A stretch of 64,000 nt of DNA, taken from the NCBI GenBank assembly GCA_950022655.1, contig OX465584.1, forward strand, positions 52,620,723 through 52,684,722. The letters run 5' to 3'. Of the stretch, positions 1 through 13,900 are shown in pieces. This stretch comes from Alentia gelatinosa. Taxonomy: Eukaryota > Annelida > Polychaeta > Phyllodocida > Polynoidae. The position numbers and the translations under genes are program-made. Within the stretch, counting starts at the first letter, position 1, and every line of letters begins with the position of its first letter. Under the pieces are notes generated by a model, which saw nothing but the letters and a program-made list of their open reading frames with translations, searched no databases and was not told where the DNA came from.

Positions 1-370
1 TGTAAATGAGCATCATTTATTATATATCCATGCCGTATTTTCTGTAAATACTCACAGTTTACAATATACCTATGCCATGTATACTGTAAATACGCACCAT
101 TTATTACATAACCATGCCGTATAAATACTGTAAATACACGCTGTTTACTATATTCCCATGACGTATGTACTGTAAATACACACCATTTACTATATACCTA
201 CGCCGTATTATACGGTAAATACTCACAGTTTACTATATACCCATGGCACATATACTGTAAATATGCACCCTTTACTATATATACACATGCCGCAAATATA
301 CACCATTAACCATACTCATGCCGTATATACTGTAAACATGCATTGTTTCGCCATATAATGTAAAACACCA
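1..370. repeat. Degenerate tandem repeat, unit about 45 bp
   Basis: About eight imperfect units built around 'atgccgtatatactgtaaat' followed by 'caccatttactata' run from the left edge. The array is probably cut by the window boundary. No reading frame is conserved, so I see no coding role. Confidence 0.8.
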
Positions 371-487
371 TACATATTGTAAAATACGGAACACTGGTCC
401 ATACGAGTAGACTGAAACAGTAGTTGTTAGGCTACATAAAGTTAATTATCTTATTAATTTCGGGTATAATTATGATAGATATAGAAG

Positions 488-621
488 GACCTGACCATGC
501 TGTACAAGCTTCAAAATGTGATGATATTTACGATATATACAGAAGTCGGCGTAAACGTCTTGTCCCAAACAAACCATAAATCATCATCTTGTTTTGTAGC
601 TTGTACAGCATAGTCAGGTCG
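488..621. mobile_element. Short MITE-like element with ~22-bp inverted ends
   Basis: The left end (gacctgaccatgctgtaca, from about 488) is repeated in inverse orientation at about 598-620 with roughly one mismatch. The 134-bp size and lack of coding capacity fit a non-autonomous DNA transposon or a simple foldback. I could not identify a target-site duplication. Confidence 0.6.
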
Positions 622-2292
622 TTCTACATAAGTATCAAACGGAGCACAGTTGGCACCTAAAAAAGGAAGCATTACACGAGATTATAAAAGGAGGAGGATT
701 GTGTTTGAGAAATGCATTATAAAAGAGTAGACGGGGTCTGTTGGATAACCTATGCCTGCGAAAGGACAGTATATAAGCTCGTACCTCGTAGGAGCGTTTT
801 CGTTTAATGATTTTCAAACTCGTTCATCTAAAACTGTTCTGCCTGACCAGTGGTCGTTCATATATGTGTCGGATGAATTTATCCAAATCGTCCAATATAA
901 ATAATAGGACAGGTAGAGGGATCTTCTAAACTTTGCCTGAGACCTGAATTGGCGCACAGATTGAATCATGAGCCAATCGTGACCATGGTTTACGTTTTTT
1001 GTGCTTCAAAGCCATTCCCACAGCTTACGACAGACACCCATGTCCTCGATTAAATGATTGGGGACCTTGCAATAGGCTACAATCATGATTGAATGTCGTA
1101 GACATCCTATAGGCCCCGCCCCATTGGTGCGATGCGATTGGCCCCTATTGCGATGGATTCATCGCACTCAATCGCACTCATTTATGAACCTCGCCGGCCG
1201 TTTATGACTTTTTATTGACTTGCAATTAATCCAGTGGGACCGGGCTTTATGGTACACCTTTTTCATCGGGAACAGACGGACGGTTTGCATCGTAGGTTTT
1301 TCGCAGACATGTGATCAATTGTGAGACAAACTGAAACATACTCCGAATTTAAAAGGCTTACAAAATCCCTATTATTCGAACCAATACCTTTGTAGGAAAA
1401 AAATAGCATCCAAATCCTATATTATATGTCTTATGAAATGATATTCACAAAAATTATATTATATTACATGTGATTTGTTCCCTCTCGCAAAAATACTCGA
1501 TTTAATATCTATGTTTATATCTCAACGAAATGTTTGTAAATGTAAACGCAGCGTTGCTAAACTGTACAGTTGGATATCAGCGGAAAACCAACGTAGGCCT
1601 CAGCCGTAGTTGAGATGATATCTATGATATTCTTCTATTGGCTTGACTATATATGACGTATATGTTACGCGACATGGAGAAAATGTAACATCTTATCTGC
1701 CAATAAAAGATTTTGAACGAAAAAAGAGAAACTGCGACGATTACAGCTGACCTTCCAACGCGATTTAGATTTTTCATCGGGAGTTGCATCGTAAGGGCCA
1801 TATCGTAGACGGTTTTCCTTTAACTGAGTAGATGTCGTGCCTTTCGTTGAATACAAAGAGGTAAAACAGTCGATCTTCCACTGGATCTGTCGAAAATAAA
1901 GGGGGTGTCCACCAACTATGATTTTGGCGTTGTGAGCGTATTGTAGAGGTTCGATAAAAGGGATATTGCGTTGGGAAGAAACTTGAAATTGTACTTATGG
2001 ATAAGGTTTTCCCAATGTAGTCTGTTACGGCGTTTCCACCTGCCAACTGTAACCCCACTGATAATGTTCACACTGTACAAAAGTCGGTCTTATTCTCCTT
2101 GGTTGGTGATACATAATCGACGACCTGCACTTCAAAAACGTGATGGACACTGACCGAACTATGGTCGTAAAATGCAGACAGCCACCAATTAAATCAATTC
2201 GCGGAGAGAAACATCTTTGATCATTTGAAAACCTTAGACTGCCCCTCTTCACACTGGCGCCATCTTGTAATGGCCGCCAAAGTAGATCACAT
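622..2292. other. No gene recognised; contains a dispersed-repeat fragment
   Basis: Only short chance reading frames are seen. About 1080-1290 is related to the element at 38408-39020: both carry 'gcgatgcga', 'ccggc(c)gtttatgactttttat' and 'gacttgc' in the same order. The rest is AT-rich with nothing I can name. Confidence 0.5.
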
Positions 2293-3282
2293 GAAAACGA
2301 GGCGTGCGATTTGACTCCTGAGCATTTGGTATGGGAAAACGCTATTTCTTCTAACTCGGAAAATTAAAATTGTTCCTGCGTTGTGATTAACAGGCCGATC
2401 TTTATAAGTAAACCATTGTTAGAAAGCTAAGACTCTAGTCTATTTGTTGGTATACATATTAGATACCTATGCCTTGGCTAAGATTTCCTGTAAAAGCTGG
2501 AACATCAGAATTTGTTAGGTAAAATACTAAAACATGTTACATTCCATTTCTTTACAGTGATTTAATGAAAAATATATCGCGATGACCTACAGTATTAAAC
2601 ATCCTACCTTCTTAGGCATTTCAAGACGATTAAAATGATACCAATATTACCAGGTTGTGATAGATATTTCCTGAGATAATCGACTATTAATGATATAGAT
2701 ATCAGAAAATCACGTTTTTAGCACTCTTGGAAATTTTGTCATCTGTCTTTACTCTTAATAGTCCAATATCTCAGGAAATATCTATCACAACCTGGTAATA
2801 TTCATATCATTAATATTGGTATATTATACCAATAAAAAGGCCCTAGATTTAGCTTTTCAACAATGTTTTATCTATAAAGATCAGCCTGTTATTCATGACA
2901 CAACTAATTACATTTTTAGTTAACTTAGCAAAGCGTGCGCGGCCATCACTCAGTGCGACAAACAACAAATCTCTCATTTATTGTCATTTAAATGGTTCAT
3001 CACACAAAAATGAATGACTCAAACAATTTTGTGCCTATGCCATTACAAAGAGCATACAGAGAGGATCACGTTGGACTTTACTATAGCAGCTATAATGTGG
3101 CCGAGTACAATGTTTTCACACCTTGTTCCAGGTGTCAAGTCTCTCCAGTCAGGTGTTATGTCACAGGAGGTGTAATAGAAAAGCAAACTGTGAAAAATAA
3201 AGGCTGTGTCTGTGAATTTAAGCCTTTATACATAGGCACCCTATGCACAGTGAAACCACACTAGGTCGCACGCCTCGTTTTC
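2293..3282. mobile_element. Foldback element with three nested inverted repeats
   Basis: The outer ends are a perfect 17-bp inverted repeat, gaaaacgaggcgtgcga at 2293-2309 and its complement at 3266-3282. A second pair lies at about 2389-2435 and 2845-2896, and a third, about 36 bp, at about 2638-2677 and 2765-2805. The single strand could fold into one long stepped hairpin. There is no transposase; this is a non-autonomous foldback/MITE-type element. The family is not identified. Confidence 0.7.
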
Positions 3283-4254
3283 GATTAGCACAGTGAAGCT
3301 GGTTTTGGGCGAGTGGTGCACAGTTATATAAGACCAGTGCAACCCGTTATTACAGCGATTGTCGCGCCACGCTTATGTGCAAGAGGTGAGATTCCATTAA
3401 TGCCATATGATAAGTTCTACGATGCAAAAATGTCAATGGACCAGTTTTCAACGATTCCGTCCGAACACAAAGCTCCCTCCGCTACTGGGGTTTGTTTCAT
3501 AAATTTCGCTACGATTGTCCTAGGGATAATATCGTTACATATGTTTTGGGCATGAATCGTCTGGGATGTCATACATCGTTGGATAGAGTGTATCGTCCAG
3601 CGCCGGAATCGCTCGTAACTTATGAAACGAACCCCTGACCGATGGACTATGGTATGGCCAATCTGGGGGCTTTTGAATAAAGTTCGTTTGTTTCTGGTGT
3701 TGGTGCTGGGCGATACGATAACTCCAACAATACACGATATCCTGGACGATTTTTTCCATTCAGTGTTGTGTAACAAAACAGAGGATATTTTCCAAGTGAA
3801 CGCATTTGTGTACAACACTTTGTAGGACCTTTAGGTTACTCATATTGTCAAAAGATCTTATGCTTACAGCACATTATTCTATACAACACTATCGCCCCGA
3901 AGATAATTCTCAAATACCTTTTTGTCGGTCGTAGTTCACTCAACAGCCCCATGCATCGTAGTCCAACAAAGGTTTATTTTTTCATACGTAGCAGGTGGAT
4001 ACCCGTTTACGTACTACCAAATCACATCACAGACATGCAAAACGGGTATACGAATATAGATACCAAAAAAAAGATTCATTGACGTAACAGTGGTCCATTA
4101 CATGAATATTAAACGATCTCATAAAAGATCGTATAATGTCCTAGGGTTGATATCGTTACATAAGGTTTTTGGTCGTACAGCTACGACCTTCATACGATAC
4201 GATGAAATAGGATGCTTCAAAATCGTTGAATAAACATTGACCGACATCGACTAG
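3283..4254. other. No gene recognised; low-copy repeat motifs
   Basis: Short open frames up to 133 codons overlap on both strands and look like chance. A motif 'ctagggatRatatcgttaca' occurs at 3520-3540 and again near 4141-4160, suggesting two decayed copies of one repeat. Several strings built on 'atcgta' also recur. No domain or splice pattern is visible. Confidence 0.4.
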
Positions 4255-4790
4255 TGTAAATGTTTCTCATTTGAACAAGAAAAAATCGTTTAGTTTAGAT
4301 GTTTCTTATTTGAAGGAGGATAAATCGTCTATTGTATATGTTTCTCTTTTGAACGAGGGTAAATCTTGTAGTGTAAACGTTTTTCATTTGAACGAGTGTA
4401 AATCGTTTAGTGTAAACATTTCTCATTTGAACGAGGATAAATGGTCTAGTCTAAACATTTCTCATTTGAACGAGGATAAATCGTCTAGTGTAGATCTTTC
4501 CCATTTGAACAAGAAAAAATTGTCTAGTGTAAACGTTTCTCATTTGAACGAGGGTAAATCGTTTAGTGTAAACATTTCTCATTTGAATGAGGATAAATGG
4601 TCTACTGTAAACGTTTCTCATTTGAACGAGGATAAATCGTCGAGTGTAGATCTTTCCCATTTGAACGAGAAAAAATTGTATAGTGTAAACGTTTCTCATT
4701 TGGAAGAAAAAATCGTTTAGTGTAGATGTTTCTCATTTGAACGAGGATAAATCGTCTATTATAAACGCTTCTCATTGGCCAGTGAAAAAA
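4255..4790. repeat. 39-bp satellite, about 13 units
   Basis: Units follow the pattern 'tttctcatttgaacgaggat' plus 'aaatcgtctagtgtaaac'. Because 39 is divisible by three, the array stays open on both strands (149 codons on plus at 4271-4720). The frame is a by-product of the period; there is no gene context. Confidence 0.85.
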
Positions 4791-4805
4791 AACGTTGATC
4801 TTTTG

Positions 4806-4922
4806 AGTTCCCCTTAGAGTCTATTTCCATTGGTCGTCACCGATCTACAGTCAGGAACCACCGACGGATCTTTAGCACTGCTGACCAAAATCAGCCAATG
4901 GAAACAGACGTTAAGGGGAACT
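4806..4922. mobile_element. 117-bp MITE-like element with 28-bp inverted ends
   Basis: The left end begins agttccccttag and contains 'tttccattgg'. The right end carries the complementary 'ccaatggaaac' and ends 'ttaaggggaact'. Related sequence ('gtggtccctgacagtacatcggtgatggccaatggaaa', in two pieces) lies near 34160-34276, so it is a dispersed family. Confidence 0.6.
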
Positions 4923-5929
4923 AAAAAAAAAAGGCCATTGGTAAGGTCCTTATCAGTGCCTCTCCCAACTCGCCTCCTGCCAACTCCATCCTCATCCGCT
5001 CAAAGGATGCTTGGCGCTTGTAGAAGTGGATTCTGTTGAGAGGTCTAGTTCTATAGCAGTGTCCTATCCCTACACCAGCCCAACACCTGTGCTATTGGCT
5101 GTCGTTCAGATCCTTCCACTCAGTTAAAAAAGACTGGTTTCTAGATGGTTCTGTTCTATTGCAATGACACAATGCTTTTATCGACTGTTCATCGAATGGT
5201 CCAGTGTCACCTGATCTTTATAGTTCAGACAAAATGGCAGACCTAGCTAAAATACTGGACCGGCCTTGTAGTTGTCTAAAGGATTCTCTGTATTGACTTC
5301 ATAAGAATCCTTCCAAACAAAGCTTTAGAAGCATATGGGACCATTTGTCTTGGAAATTAAAACCGATGTCATTTTATTACATGTGATGATCTTCAAGTGT
5401 TATAAAACACATATCAAGCTTAGTTTTTGATTTAGGGATAAATTTTTATGATGATTTTATGAAAGAATATATAGAAATTCTAAAAAGATGTTTTTTCACA
5501 TAGTAAAAACATGTCACTCTCCTAAAACCTTAACAGAATGTAGTAGATGTATAGTAATAAACAGAACATTTGTAAAAATCATAGGCCACCCTCCTTGTTT
5601 TTGAAAGAATTGAAGAAAACCATATTTCTCAGTACATTTCCTATGTAAATCAAGTAAATGTACATTGCTTTTAAAAAATAGAAGTGCAACATATTAATAG
5701 GATGACGGATCTAGACACAGTGACTGGGTGTGACCATACAGACTCATCAGTATACATGAACATCCAGCAGTGGCCTTGGCCCAGTGACACACAGCAATCA
5801 CCCAACACAGTGTTAGGGAGATGGACTCTCACTATCCTTGACCTTGGAATGGGCAAGGACAGTGTGCCACAGGGATGGACATGGCATTTGGGACAGGGAC
5901 CTTGACAGTGTATCAACCTTGACATTGTA

Positions 5930-6200
5930 ATTTATTCAGCCTTGATGTTGTAATGTATTCAACCTTGAGAATTCCTATATAAGCAAGTAGCAGCCCAGGT
6001 TCAGGGTTCTTCTATCTGAGTTTGTGAGAAGTGATTGTCTGTGTACCAAATAAAAGGAGTTATACTGCAAGTGCCTGTCCCCAGATCTTTCTGTGAAGGG
6101 CTGATACAGTCAAGGAGTATTCTACCACTTACAACCTACCTACATCCAGCTGCTGTGTTCTTGTGACAACTTAATCCAGGATTCCAGTGACTGCTGGTAA
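5930..6200 (+). promoter_or_regulatory. Possible solo-LTR core: TATA box and poly(A) signal
   Basis: A TATATAAG box at 5976-5983 is followed about 66 bp later by AATAAA at 6049-6054, in a stretch denser in G/C than its surroundings and with no gene after it. That spacing is what the U3-R part of an LTR looks like, but I could not define both ends, so a chance promoter-like sequence is equally possible. Confidence 0.25.
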
Positions 6201-6864
6201 CCATCCACAATCCAGTAGATATCAAACTGTGATACATCACAGGACTATTCCAGATACAGCAGGCTGAGGCTAGCTCATCCCCCATTGCAACACTTAGGAC
6301 ATTTACCTACAGCCACTCACACACACCACTGTGTGGGTGGGTGGTCTACACATTGACAGACTTTACATAGCCATTTACACATACACCAGTGGATGGGTGT
6401 TTGGTGTTAACATCACAACATATACCTATTCACACACACATTCTAAACCATAAGCTCATCCAGCCCAGTATTATAGGCTTTAAATTATCCCTTGTACCTG
6501 TTTGTACCTGAAAATTGAAGCAAATGTTCCCATTTCAGTCAATCTCTAGACTGTGATTTGTAATTAACCTTTTTTTGCTCATGATCATAATTGGTGTAAT
6601 CATCTTAGACCAATACTTCTGTCATTTTTCGCTATAATACAGAAGCCGTGGCCCACGTTGTAAGTTGAAGCTGGAGGCAGATTCCAGGGCCCTGTTAAAT
6701 CAGTCACGACATCGTCGGCCAACGATACCCTATGATCGTCCAGCGATTCCATGACAATTTGGAAGACACAAGATGGCCGCTGTTCTATAGACACGATCGT
6801 AGTGCGCCACTGATGATCGCCGCTAAAAGTGTCGTCCGCTAAGACTAGTATAGAACTGTCTTAG

Positions 6865-6980
6865 GTTCTTGTCTGGTGGCCAGTCACCCTCCCACCTTCC
6901 GATGCGCAGTCAATGTCAAGGTCGCTGCATAAATTAGCGGAGGCGTCGGGAAAATACACTGGCCACCAGAGCAGACAAAT
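6865..6980. mobile_element. Short inverted-repeat element
   Basis: The sequence 'tctggtggccagt' near the left end pairs with 'actggccaccaga' at 6958-6970, with 'ttgtc'/'gacaa' outside it. It is about 115 bp long without coding capacity, consistent with a MITE remnant. Confidence 0.5.
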
Positions 6981-8174
6981 GCTATGACGAAATTTAAACG
7001 CCTATAGCTTCGGAACGGTGCAGCCGATTTTCTTCATATTTGGGACGATTATAGGCCATATGTATACATTACGCGTGTTAAAATTTCATTGCTTAATTCG
7101 AACAGGAAGTGAAGTTGCGCATTCTGTACGACATGTCCATAGGTGTCATGAACGGACGACACTTTGGGCAACATTTTCAATCACGTGGCCCCATGATTGT
7201 CGTGACTGAAAAACACGTCTGGACGCCCTGCGCCTCTTACACTCACAATATATCGCCTGTTCACTACAGTGTCCTGTCCATCGAACACTGACGGCAAAAA
7301 CACGTCGCCCATAACGATTGTCGTGACTGAAAAACAGGGCCCAGGTCATCTGTCATTATGTAGAGCGTGTGAGGGTGCTTGTTGACTGTGCGGCTGGTGC
7401 TCGGGAGGATCTACGGTGAATTTGGTACCATAAAAACTCGATACTGGTGCATTCGCTACCGATACGAGTTCTGTTCCCGTGAATTCGATACTGCTACGTT
7501 CCCGGGCCCGCCGCCTATGTGGTGATCAGGTCGGCCAGGTGTAGTGGACTGTGTGGTCGGGTGTGCGGGCTCCCCTGGGCCTAAGGTGCCTCAAGGCATT
7601 ATTTCTCTTCAATCTATGAAATTGTTTTAGACAAGGAAATAATCTATCAATATACATGAAATCTTCAGAAAATGTAGGTATAACATCAAAATCAATATCA
7701 TCTGTAAAATTCGTTTATCTTAGGTTGTGAAAGTGTCCTTCACACCTTGTGGGGTGTTTTGTAGATAACTTTTTTTGAGAAAAAAAACCACTTTATTATC
7801 GGCCACTCAATATGCGCATGTGTCTGGACACGTTCTTGCAGTCAGATATCACAGACTATTGGATGTACTAGTTTTACACTATAGAAGCTAGTCAGAAATA
7901 TGTTTTATTTCTCCTATAATAGGCTCTTAAATGTCGTAAAATTACATTATCATGTTCATTATGACGTTCTTAATTTCGGCAAATTGCACTAAAACTCCTA
8001 ACAGAGATTACGCCAAATCCTGACAACCTAGGGAATCGAGCGCCAATGAATTTTTCACTCTCCAATTGTGGACTGTAACACTGGGCATACTCGTGGGCGA
8101 TAATAGCGTGTTATCGCAGGGTCACATCTCATCGCACTACACCAAACCGAAGTGGTCGCGGTACCGATTTCACT

Positions 8175-8604
8175 GGTATCCTTAGGGAGGTGGCAGAGGA
8201 GGTGTGAAGCGCAGCGCTCCCTATCGTTTTGGCATGGTCTCAAATGACAGCTGAATGGAGATTCCTATACAAAAATAGGCTAACTAGTAACAGCTACTAC
8301 ATACAAACTGTTAGAGCTCTATCAAAAATCTTTTCAGATATTGATAGAGTGATATCTAATGTACTCCAAACCACAATAGAGCTCAATAGAGCTCCATGTT
8401 TATGGCTGTTTGGTATTGTTGAATACAGCCTTATTTCACATAGGCTATGGCTTACAAGCCTCACACAGTCCATTGTCAAGAGCTCCTTCCCCTCTGCTTG
8501 CAGATTTGAAAGTGGCGCCTTGAAGCCTGCCGCGATGGCATATATGAGTTGGGTCCCTATAGGGGGCGCTGCGCTTCACACCTCCTCTGGGGAGGTGGTA
8601 TCCC
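8175..8604. mobile_element. 430-bp MITE with ~30-46 bp terminal inverted repeats
   Basis: A 30-bp core beginning agaggaggtgtgaagcgcag at 8195 is matched in inverse orientation at 8559-8588 with one mismatch. Weaker pairing continues outward through 'ggtatcc' and 'gggaggtgg'. The interior (8229-8744 is open for 171 codons) shows no known domain, so I treat it as a non-autonomous DNA transposon. Confidence 0.7.
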
Positions 8605-10770
8605 TCGGGAGGTGGAGGTCTGAGCCTGCAGCAGCCTCTGCAGGTGGGGTCCACGTCCCCCTCCCCGGATTATGTAATCCCCTGTTAAAACCCATAATTC
8701 TACTATATATCTCCACAATAACACAAAAACGGGTTAAAATTTGAACGTTTTACTAGAAAATTTCAAATAACTACATCTAGCCATGAGTGCACATGATTCA
8801 ATTCTCGATTAAATACAATTTATATTTTGTAAAACGGGGGATGCAAATGTACAATTATACGATTCATTCTCTTCACAAAATAGCATACATCTCAGTCTAA
8901 AGACTTGACTGGGGGAAAGTTTGGGGTTGCTAAATAATGTCAGTTTTATGTGAGATTTGGAGCTAAATCGATGTTGCAATCAATTACGACTGTTATCATG
9001 TTCCTGATTAGAATAATATCTGACATAATAAGTAATTATTTCAAAGAACCGTTGCATTTACTACTCTGATCAAACAGGACACTGGATGGTTGACTTTTGA
9101 ATTGACTACGAGATTACAACACAACATACCTTTCATAACTAAAAGGATATCTGCTGACAGAACCAAATATACTTTCCGGTATAATACATATTTCAAAGGG
9201 CGTACACTAGAAGGCAGGGTAATAACACATACTGGGGTCTGTTTAATATTCTACGAACGATAATTAGGCTGGACGATAGGATAGTCTACCAATGATAGGA
9301 TAGCCTAGCTTTTATTAAATTACGAGACCGAGCCACATTATGGCTCTCGTATCCTAAATGTACCTTGAGTGTACGATATGAACCTTTGTTAAACGAGACC
9401 TGCCGTAGGACCATTAAACACCCTCTTATTGTCATTCATAGAATATTAATCACCCCTTTTTTCGTAAGAAAATGACGAGTGAAAGGAAAAGCATAAAAGT
9501 AGAGGCTAACCCAAATAAAGTGTCTTTTTGTGGGCGCCTCCTCTAGCACATATTTGCTCCAGAGCTGTGCATCCAGTCTGCTATATCACTGATGTCCACT
9601 AACCGTCAGGCTCGGAGTTGAATGGCCAGACGATAAAGGTGACATAGACGTCAATATGACGTCATTCTATGCGCATAGACTAGGCTTCCCCTACGCCCTG
9701 ATCCCAAACATTGGGATACCACTTCCTGAGTGCGGCGATATGGGATTACACACACTTCAAATAATGTACTTCCACAGAAAACAGCTTTTATCCTATAAAA
9801 CCCTAGTATAAACGTCCATAAGCTTAGCATTATATGATCGTATTCAACAGGCTTGCAAGTACGGTGCCTCTCTCCATCATGGAATTTCTCTAATAACTTG
9901 TCTACACTCATTTGAACTACATGGAAATATAAGAAAAGTATCAGTCAGGTACCAGCTGAATGCAATCTCACAATGCACCAGAAAAAGAGTGGTAGTGACC
10001 TGGCCTATAATATGAGTCCACATTGGCCAGGCTTCCAAGCCTCCTTGGGAGAGACTGATATGGAACCTCTGCAGGGAGATTGGAAGCTTGCTGATGGTAG
10101 AGTGTATGTATACATGTCAGTAAAATTGATAAAAAAAAATCCTCATACACTGGGCACCAGAGCCAACTACATAAGCTTTGGTGGGGTTAAATACGTGGCC
10201 ACCTTGAACTAAATGCAGTAATGTCTGTCACTCTCCCTACAGATCCTTGGTACCGCCTAGACGTATGCTTGAAAAGTTGGTATGTCTTACCCTGAAGCTA
10301 GTTCTCACTCTTCTTAACCTCTAAGGGTTGAAATCAAATTCGACATTGTTGCTCTACATATTTCTGTGACTCCTACATGAACTGTTGCTACTTCTTATGT
10401 TAGCAAGCAATGTCTCCAACTACCATAGTGCTTCCACTTCTAGTTATGTACAGAATTCTATACATTGTCATTTAACTCCAACAGGCCAACATAGACAGAT
10501 TCCCTGCCCAAATGAATAATGGGATGGGTATCGCTTGATTCGAAGCTACCATAAACTGGTTTCCCAGGCATTCAAGGCAGCAGGGTGAACCAGAAAAACA
10601 TCTCTCCCTCATGAGATTCCCCGATAACTTATTTACACTGGTTTATTGAATGACAATACGAAATAAAATAATGGGAACCTTTCAAAAATATACACTTTCA
10701 AAATTCATATTGGTCAGGTATCGGCTCAATGCAATTCCACAATGCACCAGGAAAATGGCAGGCTTCACCT
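8605..10770. other. No gene recognised; half of a local repeat pair
   Basis: About 9850-10030 and 10580-10770 are diverged direct copies, sharing a phrase like 'caggtaYcRgctSaatgcaa' and then 'cacaatgcaccag'. Nothing else supports a gene. Confidence 0.4.
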
Positions 10771-10900
10771 GGCCTATTATGTGACAACACAGGCCAGTCA
10801 CCTGGCCTATTATGTGACAACACAGGCCAGTCACCTGGCCTATTATGTGACAACACAGGCCAGTCACCTGGCCTATTATGTGACAACATAGGCCAGGCTT
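10771..10900. repeat. 33-bp tandem repeat, four units
   Basis: Four near-identical units starting ggcctattatgtgacaacac and ending 'aggccagtcacct' are head to tail. Since 33 is divisible by three, frames on both strands stay open, which is not evidence of coding. Confidence 0.9.
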
Positions 10901-13900
10901 ACAGGCTACAAGCATGAACTACGACAGTCTGGTCTGTGTTGGACATACAACATGCTAATTATTACAACGTGAATCTGTGATACAGATTGTGTTGAGCTCA
11001 GAATGACTATTATATATTTTTTATTATCTGAGCCATTTTTGAACTCATCTTATAACGAAGATCCTTTTCTTCTTTTCTTTTTTCTTTTGTTATTTATATC
11101 TTATTTGACTATGTAAACTACTCAGTGATTGTACTTGAACCACTGGAGTAAGCAATCATACCGGCTAATTCCCGATGCTTGTTTCAGTTAAATAAACGAA
11201 TAAAAAAAAATTAAAAAACGAAAACGTAACCCTTGGTTTATTCCATCTAATGGCGCCGTGATGATGTCATGTTGTCTGGTAGCGTCTGTGACGTCACAGT
11301 TGGGAGGTGAAAAGGGGGATCAATGGCTCTGTTGGAGGGGGAGGGGAGAGCGAGTCTACGACAATTACTACATCTTAGTTGCTGTGAGGGGGTTGAGGAC
11401 GATTTCTGGAGATGTGGTAACTCCTGTGACGGGTTTGCAGTTGAGTTCTTGAGATGTGGAGATGGTGTATGGTAGGGTGTTATTGGATGACTCTTCTTTC
11501 CCATTGAGGCTGACTGTAATAAATATAAAAAAGAGAAATAGGTTAGTTCCGTGTTCAAAGGCCATGACAAGTTTCATAGGGTATGATTTAAATTCTAATT
11601 TGGAAAATATGCAAAAATGTCCCGATAAATGTTCATTAATAAATACTAAAAACAAAATGATTTCTACTTTTTATTCCTATTTATTTTACATTCACCTCTA
11701 TACTGAGTAAGATAGAGTGAAATGCTTAGTCATCTCACAATGAAAAAAAAGAGTTTTATTTTCAGATTTGTAGAGTGCCACGTGTCAAGGACACATATTT
11801 GGGACATATAAGGTGAATGAGTGCAATGATCATATTGAAAAGACAATTATGGCTATTGGTGGTTTTAATTACGGGCACACTGCACAAGAACGGATGTTCT
11901 AGGACTAGGGACAATATCTATGGATTTCGTCTCCTTCTGAAACTACTACCTTAGCAGTTACTACAAGCAATGCGTATAGAGAATGAGAAGCACAGCTCAG
12001 GGTGGTAGGTCATCTGAAGGTTAATCTCAGCCTTATCGGCAATTAGCAACCCCACCACCCCAGAGAAATGTGTACTAGGGCACCCCCTTTGGTCACCATG
12101 CTGTCACCATGGAGGATACTCATATCACATTTTCAGGAACCCCTATAGGATCTCATGACCCAGTTAAAAATACAGGGGAGTCAGTCATCTAACCTTGAGG
12201 GCAGGGAAAAGACAGGGAAATGTGTAAATGACGCGTTTTAAGCAGAATGTTCAAAGTGGACAGATATAAGCTGTAGGTTTTTGAATTTTGAAAATTGGTC
12301 AAATTTGTTTAAAGTGACGCTTCATTTGTATCAGGAAAGTCCTGAATATCTAGCATTTCCCAAGGCATTTTCTTGAAAGTACTAACTGTTACAAAAATTG
12401 GATGACCTTAACATTGATATGATTAAATAGAACTAAAAGAATAGGGTAGTTACCACCCAACGAGCATTATAAAACCGAAAATGAGCTGGTGACATCCTCC
12501 AACAGGGCCTCCAAAGCTGTGCCTCTCTTTCTCTATACTCGTTCCTACAATATACCAGAGATATATGGAGCAAAAGTATCTAGACAAGGCTATTGCTCAT
12601 ATTCCCCATAGACTTAACGTTGGGAACTCGTACTCAATGCCCATGGAGTATTAAAGAAAAACTGAAAGGGGGATTATGTCACAAATATTCGCCAGTAAAG
12701 CAATTTGAGAGGTGAGATAAATTCAGGAACCTATTTGAGTTTACAGTCAGAGCTCGATCCCAACTCGTTTGAATGCAAGAAGAATTTTACGTATATATAT
12801 ACACCGAAAAAGACGATATGAATTTTGCTGGTACAGCATATACGTCTGATATGCTAAACAGACTGGAACTTACGAACAAATTATGGTATACACAGATTTA
12901 ATTGGCTTTTCAAATGAATTGTCAGTTCATCTTTGGTCGTTGAGTTTTGAGACTCTGCTAGTAGTTTGTTCCCTCTCGTAGCTCTGTATATGATGTACAT
13001 AGGAGCACCATACTGGGAAAACAGAGCAACATCTAGATTGGGCTGATGAATTTATAAAAGTCTACACACATATATAAGTAATTATCTACACTGACAGTTT
13101 GAATAGTCAACATATCAAATAAAACCAAGGATTCTATGAAATCCAAAGTATCTACTCTTATCTTTTATTCAAACCTTATAAAAAATATACTAGTTCCTAC
13201 TTAAGTGTATGGCTAAGTTCGCCGAGTAACTAAGGAAGCAGGCTTCACCTTCGCTTGAATTGATTGATTGAATAGGGATTAGTAAGGTAGTAGTTGGACA
13301 GGACAGGCTTAATATATAATACAACTATTTTTACCCTATCAAGCAGGGTGCCCCAAAATACAGACAGTTTGGGGAGCAATTTACATCGTTAACATGGCTG
13401 AATGAAACCTGTTCAATGATAGTTTGCGTCCGAAATACAAACTGAGGTCTTAGAACGAGGTTTATATTCCTGACACAAAATGGCACAGAACAGATGTAAT
13501 TCAGCCACCCTCACTATGTGGCCTTATTACTATATACCTGGAATTCATTAATATTTAATTTTACTATTCACGTTTTCATCATCATAACAAGTCATGCAGT
13601 ACGGAGTGCAGTATCATGTATAGTTCGTCACACTGAGACAAACAGGATTGATATAGCTGGCTAGTAAGTGTTAGGCATTCACTCAAGGGTATGCATTAAG
13701 AGAAAACGTAGTTACTGAGCCTGTATGGATGGCTGTTCAAGGTCTTTTGTACCATATGTATGGTACAAAAGGCTGAAAATCTTATTCACTTACAAAGTCA
13801 TCGCTTCATAGCTAATTCACTACGTCACAGTGAGCCCGAACATTATCTATACTGCACCCCTAGCAGCTGGTTGTATTTGCTAGGCGTTCGGCCATAGGTA

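Larger units (their letters stand above)
4923..8174. other. No gene recognised; several small repeat features
   Basis: Only short, unconserved frames are present. The phrase 'gtcgtgactgaaaaaca' occurs at about 7198 and 7319, showing a small local duplication. A promoter-like stretch and a short inverted-repeat element inside this span are listed separately. Confidence 0.4.

Noticed and set aside
4271..4720. 149-codon frame of repeating HLNEDKSSSVNVS
   Set aside because: A 39-bp satellite with period divisible by three stays open by default, on both strands; no splice or promoter context.
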